From Lientehia sp934351765 (GTDB lineage Bacteria > Bacillota > Clostridia > Lachnospirales > Lachnospiraceae), in NCBI RefSeq assembly GCF_052118925.1, contig NZ_JBQKGG010000014.1, positions 1 through 64,000 on the forward strand: a stretch of DNA of 64,000 nt, read 5' to 3'. A model generated the notes under the pieces. It was not told where the DNA came from and did not search any database. It was given only the letters and a program-made list of their open reading frames with translations. Positions 15,296-23,295 of the stretch are shown in pieces. Position 1 is the stretch's first letter. Every line of letters begins with the position of its first letter. The position numbers and the translations under genes are program-made.

Positions 15296-17020
15296 TCAGG
15301 CTTCCACTTTCCAGCCGGTCACCACCATCTGGAGGCTCCTCTTTCCCATATATTCATTGACCGACGGATAATAGGTCACTGAAATATGTCCGCCGGTTTC
15401 CATCTCCCGATCGGCCTCCTCCACCCCGGAAAACAGGATCGCATCAGCCGTTCTGCCAGTCTCATCCGCCAGAAGAAACTTCAGAACGTTTCTGTTTCTT
15501 CCTATTATATATTTCTTCCGGATCGTCAGTCCCTTCTGGGCAAAGCACGGCTTTTCATTCCCTGTTCCAAAGGGCTCCAGCAGATGAAGCTCCTCGATAA
15601 GTGCCTCCGTCACATAGGACACCGGCATGGGCACATCGATCCAGACCTGCTTCGTGAAATCCTGATCCGAAAGTCCGCTTTCCCGGTTCAGCTGTTCCCG
15701 AAACAGCTCCAGATTTTCCTCCGGAAGCGACAGGCCTGCTGCCATGGGATGGCCGCCAAAGCTGGAAAGAAGCCCGCCGCAGGGAACGAGATGCTCATAC
15801 ATGCTGTAGGCCGGAATGCTGCGGCCCGATCCCTTCAGCCCGTGCTCTCCCTTTGTCACCACATAGACCGGGTGATGATAGCGCTCGCGGATCCGCCCCG
15901 CCACGATTCCTGCCAGACTTTCATGGCACTGCGGCAGATAGATCACATAAACCAGATCCTTCTCTCTGCCGTTTTCTTCCAGATAGGCCACCGCCGCCTC
16001 TACATTTTCCTCGGTCATGTCCTTGCGCCGGTCATTCAGCTCCTTCAGCTCCGCCGCCAGGCGGTCTGCCTCTGCCGTATCCTCCGTCAGAAACAGCGCC
16101 AGGGATTTCTTTGCCGTATCCAGACGACCGCCGGCATTGAGACAGGGGCCGATCACAAAACCGAAGTGGTAGCTGTTGAGACTTCCCGGCTCCAGTCCGT
16201 TTATGCGGATCAGGGCCTCCAGCCCCGGGATCTGCGTATGCGCCATCCGCTTCAGGCTTTCCTTTACAAGGATCCGGTTCTCCCCCTGAAGCACCATCAC
16301 ATCGCCGACTGTTGCCAGTCCTGCTGCCTCCACAAACGGGGACAGCTCACTCTTCGGAATATCCGCTGTCTCGTACAATGCTTCCGCCAGCTTATATGCC
16401 ACTGCCGCTCCGCACAGCCCCTCGAAGGGATAGCTGCAGCCCGCCTGGTGGGGATTTACCACTGCATCCGCCGGAGGAAGAATCTCACGCTTTTCTTCTC
16501 CTGTCTTTTCAAAGGGTACCTCATGGTGATCCGTCACCAGAACCGTCATGCCCCGCTCCTTTGCATAACGGATCTGCTCTGACGCCGAGATTCCGTTGTC
16601 ACAGGTCAGCAGAGTATCCACACCGGCCTCCGCCGCCAGCTCGATCAGATGGATGTTCAGTCCATAGCCGTCCAGGATCCGATCGGGAATGTCATAATCC
16701 ACATCGGCTCCCAGCCGTTTCAGGGCTTTTATCAGAATATATGTGGCACACACGCCATCAATATCATAGTCGCCGATGACGCGGATCCGCTTTCCATCCC
16801 GGATCTTCTTATTCAGGATCTCCACCGTCTTTTCCATATCCTTCATCAAAAATGGCGACGGACAGTCCGCCAGCGTCCCGTGAAGATATTCCCGGATTGC
16901 CCCGTCGCCCTCCACGCCGCGGTTCTGCATGATCCGCGCCGTCACCTGATCGATCCCGAAGCGGGAAGCAATGGCCTTAAAATCGGCCTTCTTCGTGTAT
17001 AACATCCATTGTTCCTTCAA
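15296..17020 (-). CDS. recJ: Single-stranded-DNA-specific exonuclease RecJ
   Basis: 574 residues; a 5'-3' ssDNA exonuclease of recombination and base-excision repair. The DHH domain has RVIGDYDIDGVCATYIL (about 77-93) and LVTDHHEV (about 159-166); the metal-binding Asp/His set is intact. A DHHA1 domain with SGRSIPAYSMYEHL and GGHPMAAGLSL follows at about 385-440, then an OB-like C-terminal domain. I start it at a TTG (17020), 8 bases after AAAGGAG; an ATG five codons later is also possible. An open frame runs a further 82 codons upstream but crosses the structured intergenic element at 17040-17470 and is not protein-like. Confidence 0.92.
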   Translation of the reverse strand: MKEQWMLYTKKADFKAIASRFGIDQVTARIMQNRGVEGDGAIREYLHGTLADCPSPFLMKDMEKTVEILNKKIRDGKRIRVIGDYDIDGVCATYILIKALKRLGADVDYDIPDRILDGYGLNIHLIELAAEAGVDTLLTCDNGISASEQIRYAKERGMTVLVTDHHEVPFEKTGEEKREILPPADAVVNPHQAGCSYPFEGLCGAAVAYKLAEALYETADIPKSELSPFVEAAGLATVGDVMVLQGENRILVKESLKRMAHTQIPGLEALIRINGLEPGSLNSYHFGFVIGPCLNAGGRLDTAKKSLALFLTEDTAEADRLAAELKELNDRRKDMTEENVEAAVAYLEENGREKDLVYVIYLPQCHESLAGIVAGRIRERYHHPVYVVTKGEHGLKGSGRSIPAYSMYEHLVPCGGLLSSFGGHPMAAGLSLPEENLELFREQLNRESGLSDQDFTKQVWIDVPMPVSYVTEALIEELHLLEPFGTGNEKPCFAQKGLTIRKKYIIGRNRNVLKFLLADETGRTADAILFSGVEEADREMETGGHISVTYYPSVNEYMGKRSLQMVVTGWKVEA

Positions 17021-17475
17021 ACTGGAGACTCCTTTCTCGTGTTTAGAATATAAATGCACGGCGGGTGCGGCATATAAAGTCTCCGCCCAAGGAGGTCTCA
17101 CCCGCACATGCCACCCGGCTCCAATCAAAGTCGCCTCTGTCATATGCGGGCAGTGAGACCTCCTATGCAAAATTTTTCCTGCCGCACTCCGCCTGGCTTT
17201 TCCTGAAACGTCCGCGAAATGCAGCTCTGAGGGAGGAGGGGTGGGATATATTACGAAAGCAGACAACGCCTCCGGAAGTTCAAGCTGCGTTTCCTGTGAA
17301 ATTCCATGCGCTGATTCGCCGTCATTCGCCTGCGAACTCGCCCTCCGGGCTCAGACAACGCGCTCTGTGACGGCTGCTAGCATGGAACTTCCCGACGGAA
17401 GCCTCGTACACTTCCTTCGGCGCGGCCTGCTTTCTGCTCTATATCTTAGCTGTTCTGGAATATGATTCAAAATAT
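17021..17475. other. Repeat-like structured intergenic element upstream of recJ
   Basis: About 450 bp without a credible gene but with strong dyad structure. AGGAGGTCTCAC (17090-17101) pairs with GTGAGACCTCCT (17153-17164), and the adjoining CCGCACATG/CATATGCGG extends the stem. Further right, AATTCCATGC (17300-17309) pairs with GCATGGAACTT (17380-17390), and inside it GCCGTCA pairs with TGACGGC (17318-17324/17368-17374). Open frames across it are compositionally odd. I have the impression that similar stretches recur in other Lachnospiraceae genomes, which would make it a dispersed repeat or a structured RNA; this is from memory and unchecked. Confidence 0.5.
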
Positions 17476-17614
17476 ATAGCCTTTATCGCAGTACCCTTTC
17501 CTCACGAAATAAAGTTTTTAGCTCATAGGCTATACTTCTCTTTCCTATATTGGGCAAAATTCTCTTAGTTTCCCACCATAAACATTCATACCGCATATTA
17601 TCTGAATCCCTATA

Positions 17615-17804
17615 TTCCCCGCCGCATTCCACTTCCAAGGACTGGGTGGTCCAAGCGGGCCTACAGCTTCTCAGCTCAAATATCCACCGCACACAGGACT
17701 GGTAGCCATGCGGACAACCATATTTCGCGCGCAAAATTCCCCGCCGCAGTCCACTTTCCAGGACTGATAGCGGCAACTCAAGTATGTGCCGCGCACAGGA
17801 CTGG
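17615..17804. repeat. Imperfect tandem duplication (about 120-bp period)
   Basis: ATTCCCCGCCGCA.TCCACTT followed by GGACTG occurs at 17615-17645 and again at 17736-17766. A second shared block, CCGC(A/G)CACAGGACTGG, occurs at about 17687-17702 and 17789-17804, and a GGTCCA-AGCGGG / GGACCA-GGCGGG pair lies nearby. The duplicated segments are diverged and contain no convincing gene. Confidence 0.5.
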
Positions 17805-17850
17805 ATGGACCAGGCGGGGAAAATAATCCGTACTTATATATGCCGCATGC

Positions 17851-19083
17851 TTACAGCCGGTGAATAAACAGACCGCTCCGCAGCTTCGGTTCGAACCAGG
17901 TGGATTTGGGCGGCATGAGCTTGCCTTCATCCGCTACCTGGAACAGCTCCTCCATAGAGGTTGGATACATGGAAAACGCCACCTTCATATCGGTATGGCA
18001 GCGCCGTTCCAGCTCGCTGAGGCCGCGGATTCCGCCGATGAAGTCGATCCGCTTGTCGGTCTTGGGATCCTGGATCCCGAGAACCGGATGGAGCAGGGTA
18101 TCCTGAAGGACAGAAACATCAAGATCTGTCACCGGATCGCCTGCAGGCGCCTGCTTCGTTGTCAGGCGATACCAGCAGCCGTCCAGATACATACCGAACT
18201 GTCCCTTCTTCTCCGGACGCACCGCCTCGGTTCCGGCAGCCTCCACGATAAATCCTTCTTTTACCTTCTCCATAAACTGCGCTTCCGTCAGTCCGTTCAG
18301 ATCCTTTACCACGCGGTTGTAGTCCATGATCATCAGCTGATCATCGGGGAAAAGCACAGACAAAAAGAAATTCCAGGGTTCCCCGCCGGTATAGCCAGGA
18401 TTGGCCTCCCGCCGCTTTAATCCGACCTTTACGGCAGATGCGGCACGGTGATGTCCGTCGGCAATATAGGTATTGGGAACCTGCGCGAATCCGCGCTCCA
18501 GCGCTTCCACCTGCGCATCATCGGCGATTTCCCATGCCGCGTGACGAATTCCGTCGGGAGAAATAAAGTCATAGACCGGAGCATTTTTCTTCACGGCGTC
18601 TACAACTGCATTGATATCCTCCCTGGAACGGTAGGACAGAAAGATCGGCCCGGTCTGGGCATCACAGGTATCCACATGGCGGATCCGGTCTGCCTCCTTC
18701 TCGGCTCTTGTATTTTCATGACGACGGATCGTGCCGTCCAGATAATCATCCACCGCAGAGCAGGCCACAATTCCGGTCTGGGCACGCCCGTCCATAGTCA
18801 GCTCATAAATATAATAGCAGGGCTTTTCCGAGGTGATCATGGTGCCGTCAGCACGCATACCGTCCAGAAGCTCCTTTGCCTTTTCATAAACACAGTCTGC
18901 ATAAGTGTCCACCGAATCCGGAAACTGTGTCTCCGCCCGGTCTACCCGCAAAAAGGAAAGCGGTTCCCGCTCCACCTCCGCCTTTGCCTCCGCCCGATTA
19001 TATACATCGTAAGGAAGGGCCGCCACACGGGCGGCCACAGACGGATCAGGCCGGACACATAGAAATGGTTTTACAACAGCCAT
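17851..19083 (-). CDS. DUF1015 family protein in the serine operon
   Basis: 410 residues, matching the usual size of DUF1015 proteins (sometimes labelled SpoOJ/ParB-like). The N-terminus has PFLCVRPDP...VAALPYDVYN. A central YIADGHHRAASA motif (about 207-218) recalls the GHHR/GxHR signature of ParB/Srx-fold ATP-binding proteins. A second conserved block is HPVLGIQDPKTDKRIDFIGG near 330-350. It is the last gene of a serC-serA-DUF1015 unit (38 bp after serA). That placement suggests a role linked to serine, possibly a ParB-fold serine kinase, but this is inference; the biochemical activity is not established from sequence. Confidence 0.88.
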   Translation of the reverse strand: MAVVKPFLCVRPDPSVAARVAALPYDVYNRAEAKAEVEREPLSFLRVDRAETQFPDSVDTYADCVYEKAKELLDGMRADGTMITSEKPCYYIYELTMDGRAQTGIVACSAVDDYLDGTIRRHENTRAEKEADRIRHVDTCDAQTGPIFLSYRSREDINAVVDAVKKNAPVYDFISPDGIRHAAWEIADDAQVEALERGFAQVPNTYIADGHHRAASAVKVGLKRREANPGYTGGEPWNFFLSVLFPDDQLMIMDYNRVVKDLNGLTEAQFMEKVKEGFIVEAAGTEAVRPEKKGQFGMYLDGCWYRLTTKQAPAGDPVTDLDVSVLQDTLLHPVLGIQDPKTDKRIDFIGGIRGLSELERRCHTDMKVAFSMYPTSMEELFQVADEGKLMPPKSTWFEPKLRSGLFIHRL

Positions 19084-19121
19084 AATCTTCTCCTCTATTT
19101 TGTTTGTTTTGCTTTTTATTT

Positions 19122-20297
19122 TTACTTCTGTTTTTTCTCAATGACACGAACCTTATATACTCCATCAATTTCCATCAGCCTGTCAACGACCTCCTGCGAA
19201 ACCATTTCATCTGCGTCAATAATGGTGTATGCCACATCCCCCCTGCTCTTATTCTGCATTGCCGGGATATTGATACCTGCATCAGCCAGGACCGATGCAA
19301 ACTGTCCGATCATGTTGGGCTTATTGAGATTGAATACACAGATCCTGCATACTCCCCTGCAGGGCGGCATCTCGCAGACCGGATAATTCACCGAATTGCT
19401 GATCGAGCCGGTTTCCATGTAATTCATCAGCTCCTTCACTGCCATCTGTGCGCAGTTATCCTCGGATTCCTCCGTGGACGCACCAAGATGAGGAGTCGCA
19501 ATCACGCCGGGCATATGCGTTACCTTGGGATTGGGGAAGTCCGTCATGTAACGATGAACCTTTCCGCTCTTCAATGCCTCCAGCATATCATCATCGTTCA
19601 CCAGAAGATCGCGGGCGTAATTCAGGATCACCACGCCATTCTTCATCTTCTCAAACGCATCTTTATTCAGCATCCCTCTTGTGCTGTCCAGAAGCGGCAC
19701 ATGAACAGTGATGTAATCACACTTCTTATAAATATCATTGAGATCGGTCACATGCTTTACGAACGGAGAAAGCTGCCATGCGCCGTTTACAGAAATGAAC
19801 GGATCATAACCGTAAACCTTCATGCCCAGATCAGCTGCCGCATTGGCTACACGGGCACCGATAGCACCAAGACCGATCACACCAAGGCGCTTGCCCATGA
19901 TCTCACGGCCGGCAAAATTCTTCTTGCTCTTCTCCATGTCCTTGCTGATGTTCGCATCGTCCTTGTTTTCCTTTACCCACTCAATTCCGCCGTGGATATC
20001 GCGGGCTGCCATAAGCATTCCGGCAAGAACCAGCTCCTTTACGCCGTTGGCATTTGCACCGGGCGTGTTGAATACCACGATTCCCTTTTCGGTACATTTC
20101 TCCAGGGGAATATTGTTGACACCGGCTCCGGCTCTGGCGATGGCCTCCAGACCATCGGGCAGCTCCATCTCATGCATATTGGCACTGCGGACAAGAACAG
20201 CATCCGCATCCGCCAGATTTTCTGTAATTTTATAATCATCCGTAAGAAGCTTTAAGCCCTCTCTGGAGATCTGATTCAGGCAATGAATCTTCGTCAT
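19122..20297 (-). CDS. serA: D-3-phosphoglycerate dehydrogenase
   Basis: 391 residues; NAD-dependent oxidation of 3-phosphoglycerate, the first step of serine synthesis. The NAD-binding Rossmann motif is GLGAIGARVANAAADLGMKVYGYDP (about 145-169). Catalytic elements include RSANMHEMELPDGLEAIARAG with the Arg near HVPL and an H in TPHLGASTEESEDNCA (about 274-289). A short C-terminal ACT domain (about 318-391, NKPNMIGQFASVLADAGINI) probably confers serine feedback control. The start at 20297 has GGAGG 7-8 bases upstream. It lies 22 bp after serC. Confidence 0.96.
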   Translation of the reverse strand: MTKIHCLNQISREGLKLLTDDYKITENLADADAVLVRSANMHEMELPDGLEAIARAGAGVNNIPLEKCTEKGIVVFNTPGANANGVKELVLAGMLMAARDIHGGIEWVKENKDDANISKDMEKSKKNFAGREIMGKRLGVIGLGAIGARVANAAADLGMKVYGYDPFISVNGAWQLSPFVKHVTDLNDIYKKCDYITVHVPLLDSTRGMLNKDAFEKMKNGVVILNYARDLLVNDDDMLEALKSGKVHRYMTDFPNPKVTHMPGVIATPHLGASTEESEDNCAQMAVKELMNYMETGSISNSVNYPVCEMPPCRGVCRICVFNLNKPNMIGQFASVLADAGINIPAMQNKSRGDVAYTIIDADEMVSQEVVDRLMEIDGVYKVRVIEKKQK

Positions 20298-20319
20298 TTG
20301 TTTTTCCTCCGACTGCACA

Positions 20320-21405
20320 TTACTTGCTGTGCTTTTCCTCAAACTCTTTCATAAATGCCACAAGCGCTTCTACGCCCTCATAAGGAACTGCATTGTAGAT
20401 GCTGGCTCTCATGCCGCCGATCATCCGGTGTCCCTTTAATCCGCATAAGCCCTTTGCTTCCGCTTCCTTCACAAACTCCGCATCCAGCTCCTTGTCTCCG
20501 GTCACAAAGTCCACATTCATATAAGAACGGGAAGCCTTCTCTGCTGTCGGTGTAAACAGCCTGCTCTCGTCAAGATAGCCATACAGAAGCTCGGCCTTCC
20601 TGTGGTTGCGCCGTTCAATTTCTTCCAGACCGCCCATCTTCTTTAACCATTTGAACACCTTTCCGCAAATATAGATGCCATAAGCGGGCGGTGTGTTGTA
20701 AAGAGAATCCTTATCGGCATGAGTCTTGTATTTTAACATGGTCGGAGTTCCGGGGAACACCTCATCGGTGATCAGATCCTCGCGGATAATGGCAATTACC
20801 ACGCCTGCAGGACCTACATTCTTCTGAACACCGCCATAGATCACACCGTATTTTGTCACATCAATAGGCTCCGATAAGAAGCAGGACGAAACATCTGCGA
20901 TCAGAGTCTTTCCCTTGGTATTGGGAAGCGTATGGAACTGTGTTCCGTAAATAGTATTATTCTGGCAGATATAAACATAATCTGCATCCTCGTCCACCGG
21001 CAGATCCGAGCAGTCGGGGATGTAGCTGAAATTCTTGTCCTCACTGGATGCGATACAGTTAGCCTTTCCGTATTTGGATGCCTCCTGCCATGCTTTCTTC
21101 GCCCAGTTTCCGGTCACGATGTAATCCGCAACGCCGTTCTTCATAAAGTTCATGGGGATCATGGCAAACTGCTGGCTTGCGCCGCCCTGTAAGAACAGCA
21201 CCTTGTAATTATCCGGAATTCCCATGAGATCACGGATATCCTGCTCTGCATCCTTAATGATCTTATCGAAAGTCTTGGATCGGTGGCTCATCTCCATGAC
21301 GGACATTCCCGTCCCTGCGTAATCCAGCATTTCTGCTGCCGCTTCCTTCAGAACCTCCTCCGGCAGCGCTGCCGGTCCAGCCGAAAAATTATACACTCTG
21401 CTCAT
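20320..21405 (-). CDS. serC: Phosphoserine aminotransferase
   Basis: 361 residues; a PLP enzyme converting 3-phosphohydroxypyruvate to phosphoserine. YNFSAGPAALPEEVL is at about 4-18, the PLP-phosphate region is LQGGASQQF (about 73-81) and the Schiff-base Lys lies in YGGVQKNVGPAG (about 190-201). The C-terminus contains GHRMIGGMRASIYNA. It is the first gene of serC-serA-DUF1015 and has its own promoter. Confidence 0.97.
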   Translation of the reverse strand: MSRVYNFSAGPAALPEEVLKEAAAEMLDYAGTGMSVMEMSHRSKTFDKIIKDAEQDIRDLMGIPDNYKVLFLQGGASQQFAMIPMNFMKNGVADYIVTGNWAKKAWQEASKYGKANCIASSEDKNFSYIPDCSDLPVDEDADYVYICQNNTIYGTQFHTLPNTKGKTLIADVSSCFLSEPIDVTKYGVIYGGVQKNVGPAGVVIAIIREDLITDEVFPGTPTMLKYKTHADKDSLYNTPPAYGIYICGKVFKWLKKMGGLEEIERRNHRKAELLYGYLDESRLFTPTAEKASRSYMNVDFVTGDKELDAEFVKEAEAKGLCGLKGHRMIGGMRASIYNAVPYEGVEALVAFMKEFEEKHSK

Positions 21406-21458
21406 TTCACTAATCCTCCTCGCGGCCTCGCCGCATGTTTTAACGTCACATTGACACT

Positions 21459-21488
21459 AGTATAATACAAAAGCCTGGTAACTGTAAA
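21459..21488 (-). promoter_or_regulatory. Promoter of serC-serA-DUF1015
   Basis: Minus strand: TTTACA (21483-21488), 18-bp spacer, TATACT (21459-21464). The -35 sits in the loop of the ilvB terminator hairpin, so terminator and promoter overlap. Moderate match to consensus. Confidence 0.5.
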
Positions 21489-21498
21489 GTCACCAGGC
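21466..21498 (-). terminator. Terminator of leuB-ilvD-ilvB
   Basis: GCCTGGT/ACCAGGC (21473-21479/21492-21498) with a further ACT/AGT pair inside. On the minus strand it is followed by TTTTGTATT. It separates ilvB from serC. Confidence 0.75.
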
Positions 21499-21585
21499 CT
21501 CATTTTTGTTAAAATTTTAGCCAATCCGAAGCAGTTCCAACGGGTTCTTTGCAAAATCACGGCCGATTCCGGACTCTTTACATCT

Positions 21586-23274
21586 TTATTCGGCTTCTCT
21601 CTGATCCAGATCCTCCTGATTAAAGGCCTCCTCGATGGCTGCTCCGGGAGCTACCATAGGAAATACCTTGTCATCACTGTCGATCTGGACATCGATGATC
21701 ACGGGGCCGCCTGCTGCCATGGCTTCGCGGATCGCAGGTTCCACTTCTTCTTTCTTTGTGACGCGGATTCCCTTTGCACCAAGCGCCTCCGCCACCTTCA
21801 CAAAGTCCACCTTGTCCTCCAGGACTGTCGCAGAATACCGTCCGCCGTAGAACAGAGTCTGCCACTGGCGCACCATACCAAGCACATGATTGTTGATAAC
21901 AATGTCAACCACGGGAATATTATAGCGGGACGCCGTTGCGATCTCATTCATATTCATACGGAAGCATCCGTCTCCGGCGATATTGAATACCGGAACATCC
22001 GGCTTTCCGACCTTTGCGCCGATAGCTGCACCAAGACCGTAGCCCATGGTGCCCAGGCCGCCGGAGGTCAGGAACGTACGAGGCTTCTTATACTTGTAGA
22101 ACTGTGCTGCCCACATCTGATGCTGGCCTACATCTGTCGTAATAATCGCATCGCCCTGAGTTACTTTATAAAGCGTTTCGATCACATAAGGGCCGGTCAG
22201 TCCATCGGGATTATAGGTAAGAGGATAGGCTTCTTTCAGCTCCTCCACCTCTTTCATCCACTTTTCATGATGCTGCGCGGTGAGTCGTTCATTTAAGATC
22301 TTCAGAACCGCATTTGCATCGCCGATCACCGATGCATCGGTATGGATATTTTTATTTACCTCTGCCGCATCCACATCGATCTGGAGGATCTTTGCATCAC
22401 GGGCAAACTTCTTCGTATTTCCGGTCACACGGTCACTGAACCGGGCGCCAATGGTGATCAGCAGATCACACTTCGTAATTCCCAGATTGGAACTCTTTGT
22501 TCCGTGCATGCCGACCATGCCAGTATAGCGGGGGCTATCGCCGGGATACGCACCCTTGCCCATAAGAGTATCAGCCACAGGAGCATCCACCTTCTCCACG
22601 AACTCTGCCAGCTCCTCACTGGCTCCGGAGATGGTCACACCGCCGCCCACAAAAATATACGGCTTCTTTGCCTTTTCAATCAGGTCAATCGCCTTCTTGA
22701 TATCTGCTTCTTTGATGGTATTGACCTTGGGAAGAATCTTCGCAGGCTTCATGGGAACATATTCCGCTGCATTGGCCGTTGCATCCTTGGTAATATCCAC
22801 CAGAACCGGGCCGGGGCGTCCCTCTGCCGCAATCTTAAAGGCTCTGCGGAGGGTATCCGCCAGTGTGCTGACATCCTTTACAATAAAGCTGTGCTTTGTG
22901 ATGGGCATTACCACACCGGCAATGTCCACCTCCTGGAAGCTGTCCCGTCCAAGAAGTCCCACCGTTACGTTGGCCGTAATGGCAACCAGCGGAATGGAAT
23001 CCATCTGAGCCGTGGCGATCCCGGTTACCAGGTTGGTCGCACCGGGGCCGGAGGTTGCCAGACAGACACCAACCTTTCCGGTAGCTCTCGCATAGCCGTC
23101 TGCCGCATGAGCCGCACCCTGCTCATGAGAGGTCAGAATATGGGTGATCTCGTCCGAATGTTTATATAATGCATCATAGATATTCAGTATTGCGCCGCCG
23201 GGATAACCGAATACGGTATCAACTCCCTGCTCCTTCAGGCACTCTACTACGATTTCCGCACCTGTCAGTTTCAT
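21586..23274 (-). CDS. ilvB: Acetolactate synthase, large (catalytic) subunit
   Basis: 562 residues; a ThDP- and FAD-dependent enzyme that joins two pyruvates (or pyruvate and 2-ketobutyrate) at the head of valine, leucine and isoleucine synthesis. The ThDP glutamate lies in LTSHEQGAAHAADGYARATG (about 47-66). The central FAD-type domain is at about 190-330. The C-terminal ThDP motif is NIAGDGCFRMNMNEIATA...VINNHVLGMVRQWQ (about 430-472). The YNIPV and DKVDFVKVAEALGAKG segments suit the anabolic form. No ilvN/ilvH regulatory subunit follows; the next gene is serC. Confidence 0.95.
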   Translation of the reverse strand: MKLTGAEIVVECLKEQGVDTVFGYPGGAILNIYDALYKHSDEITHILTSHEQGAAHAADGYARATGKVGVCLATSGPGATNLVTGIATAQMDSIPLVAITANVTVGLLGRDSFQEVDIAGVVMPITKHSFIVKDVSTLADTLRRAFKIAAEGRPGPVLVDITKDATANAAEYVPMKPAKILPKVNTIKEADIKKAIDLIEKAKKPYIFVGGGVTISGASEELAEFVEKVDAPVADTLMGKGAYPGDSPRYTGMVGMHGTKSSNLGITKCDLLITIGARFSDRVTGNTKKFARDAKILQIDVDAAEVNKNIHTDASVIGDANAVLKILNERLTAQHHEKWMKEVEELKEAYPLTYNPDGLTGPYVIETLYKVTQGDAIITTDVGQHQMWAAQFYKYKKPRTFLTSGGLGTMGYGLGAAIGAKVGKPDVPVFNIAGDGCFRMNMNEIATASRYNIPVVDIVINNHVLGMVRQWQTLFYGGRYSATVLEDKVDFVKVAEALGAKGIRVTKKEEVEPAIREAMAAGGPVIIDVQIDSDDKVFPMVAPGAAIEEAFNQEDLDQREAE

Positions 23275-23295
23275 GTTTTCCTCCTCGTTTGCCTT

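Noticed and set aside
15386..16582. 398-codon open frame on the plus strand
   Set aside because: It lies wholly antisense to recJ, has no ribosome binding site and its His/Arg/Leu-rich sequence is a by-product of recJ codon use.
17021..17266. N-terminal extension of recJ by 82 codons
   Set aside because: The extension crosses the structured element and ends just before a well-placed AAAGGAG and TTG start that gives a normal RecJ N-terminus.
17483..17776. 97-codon open frame on the minus strand
   Set aside because: It runs through the duplicated intergenic repeats, lacks a ribosome binding site and has no protein-like pattern.
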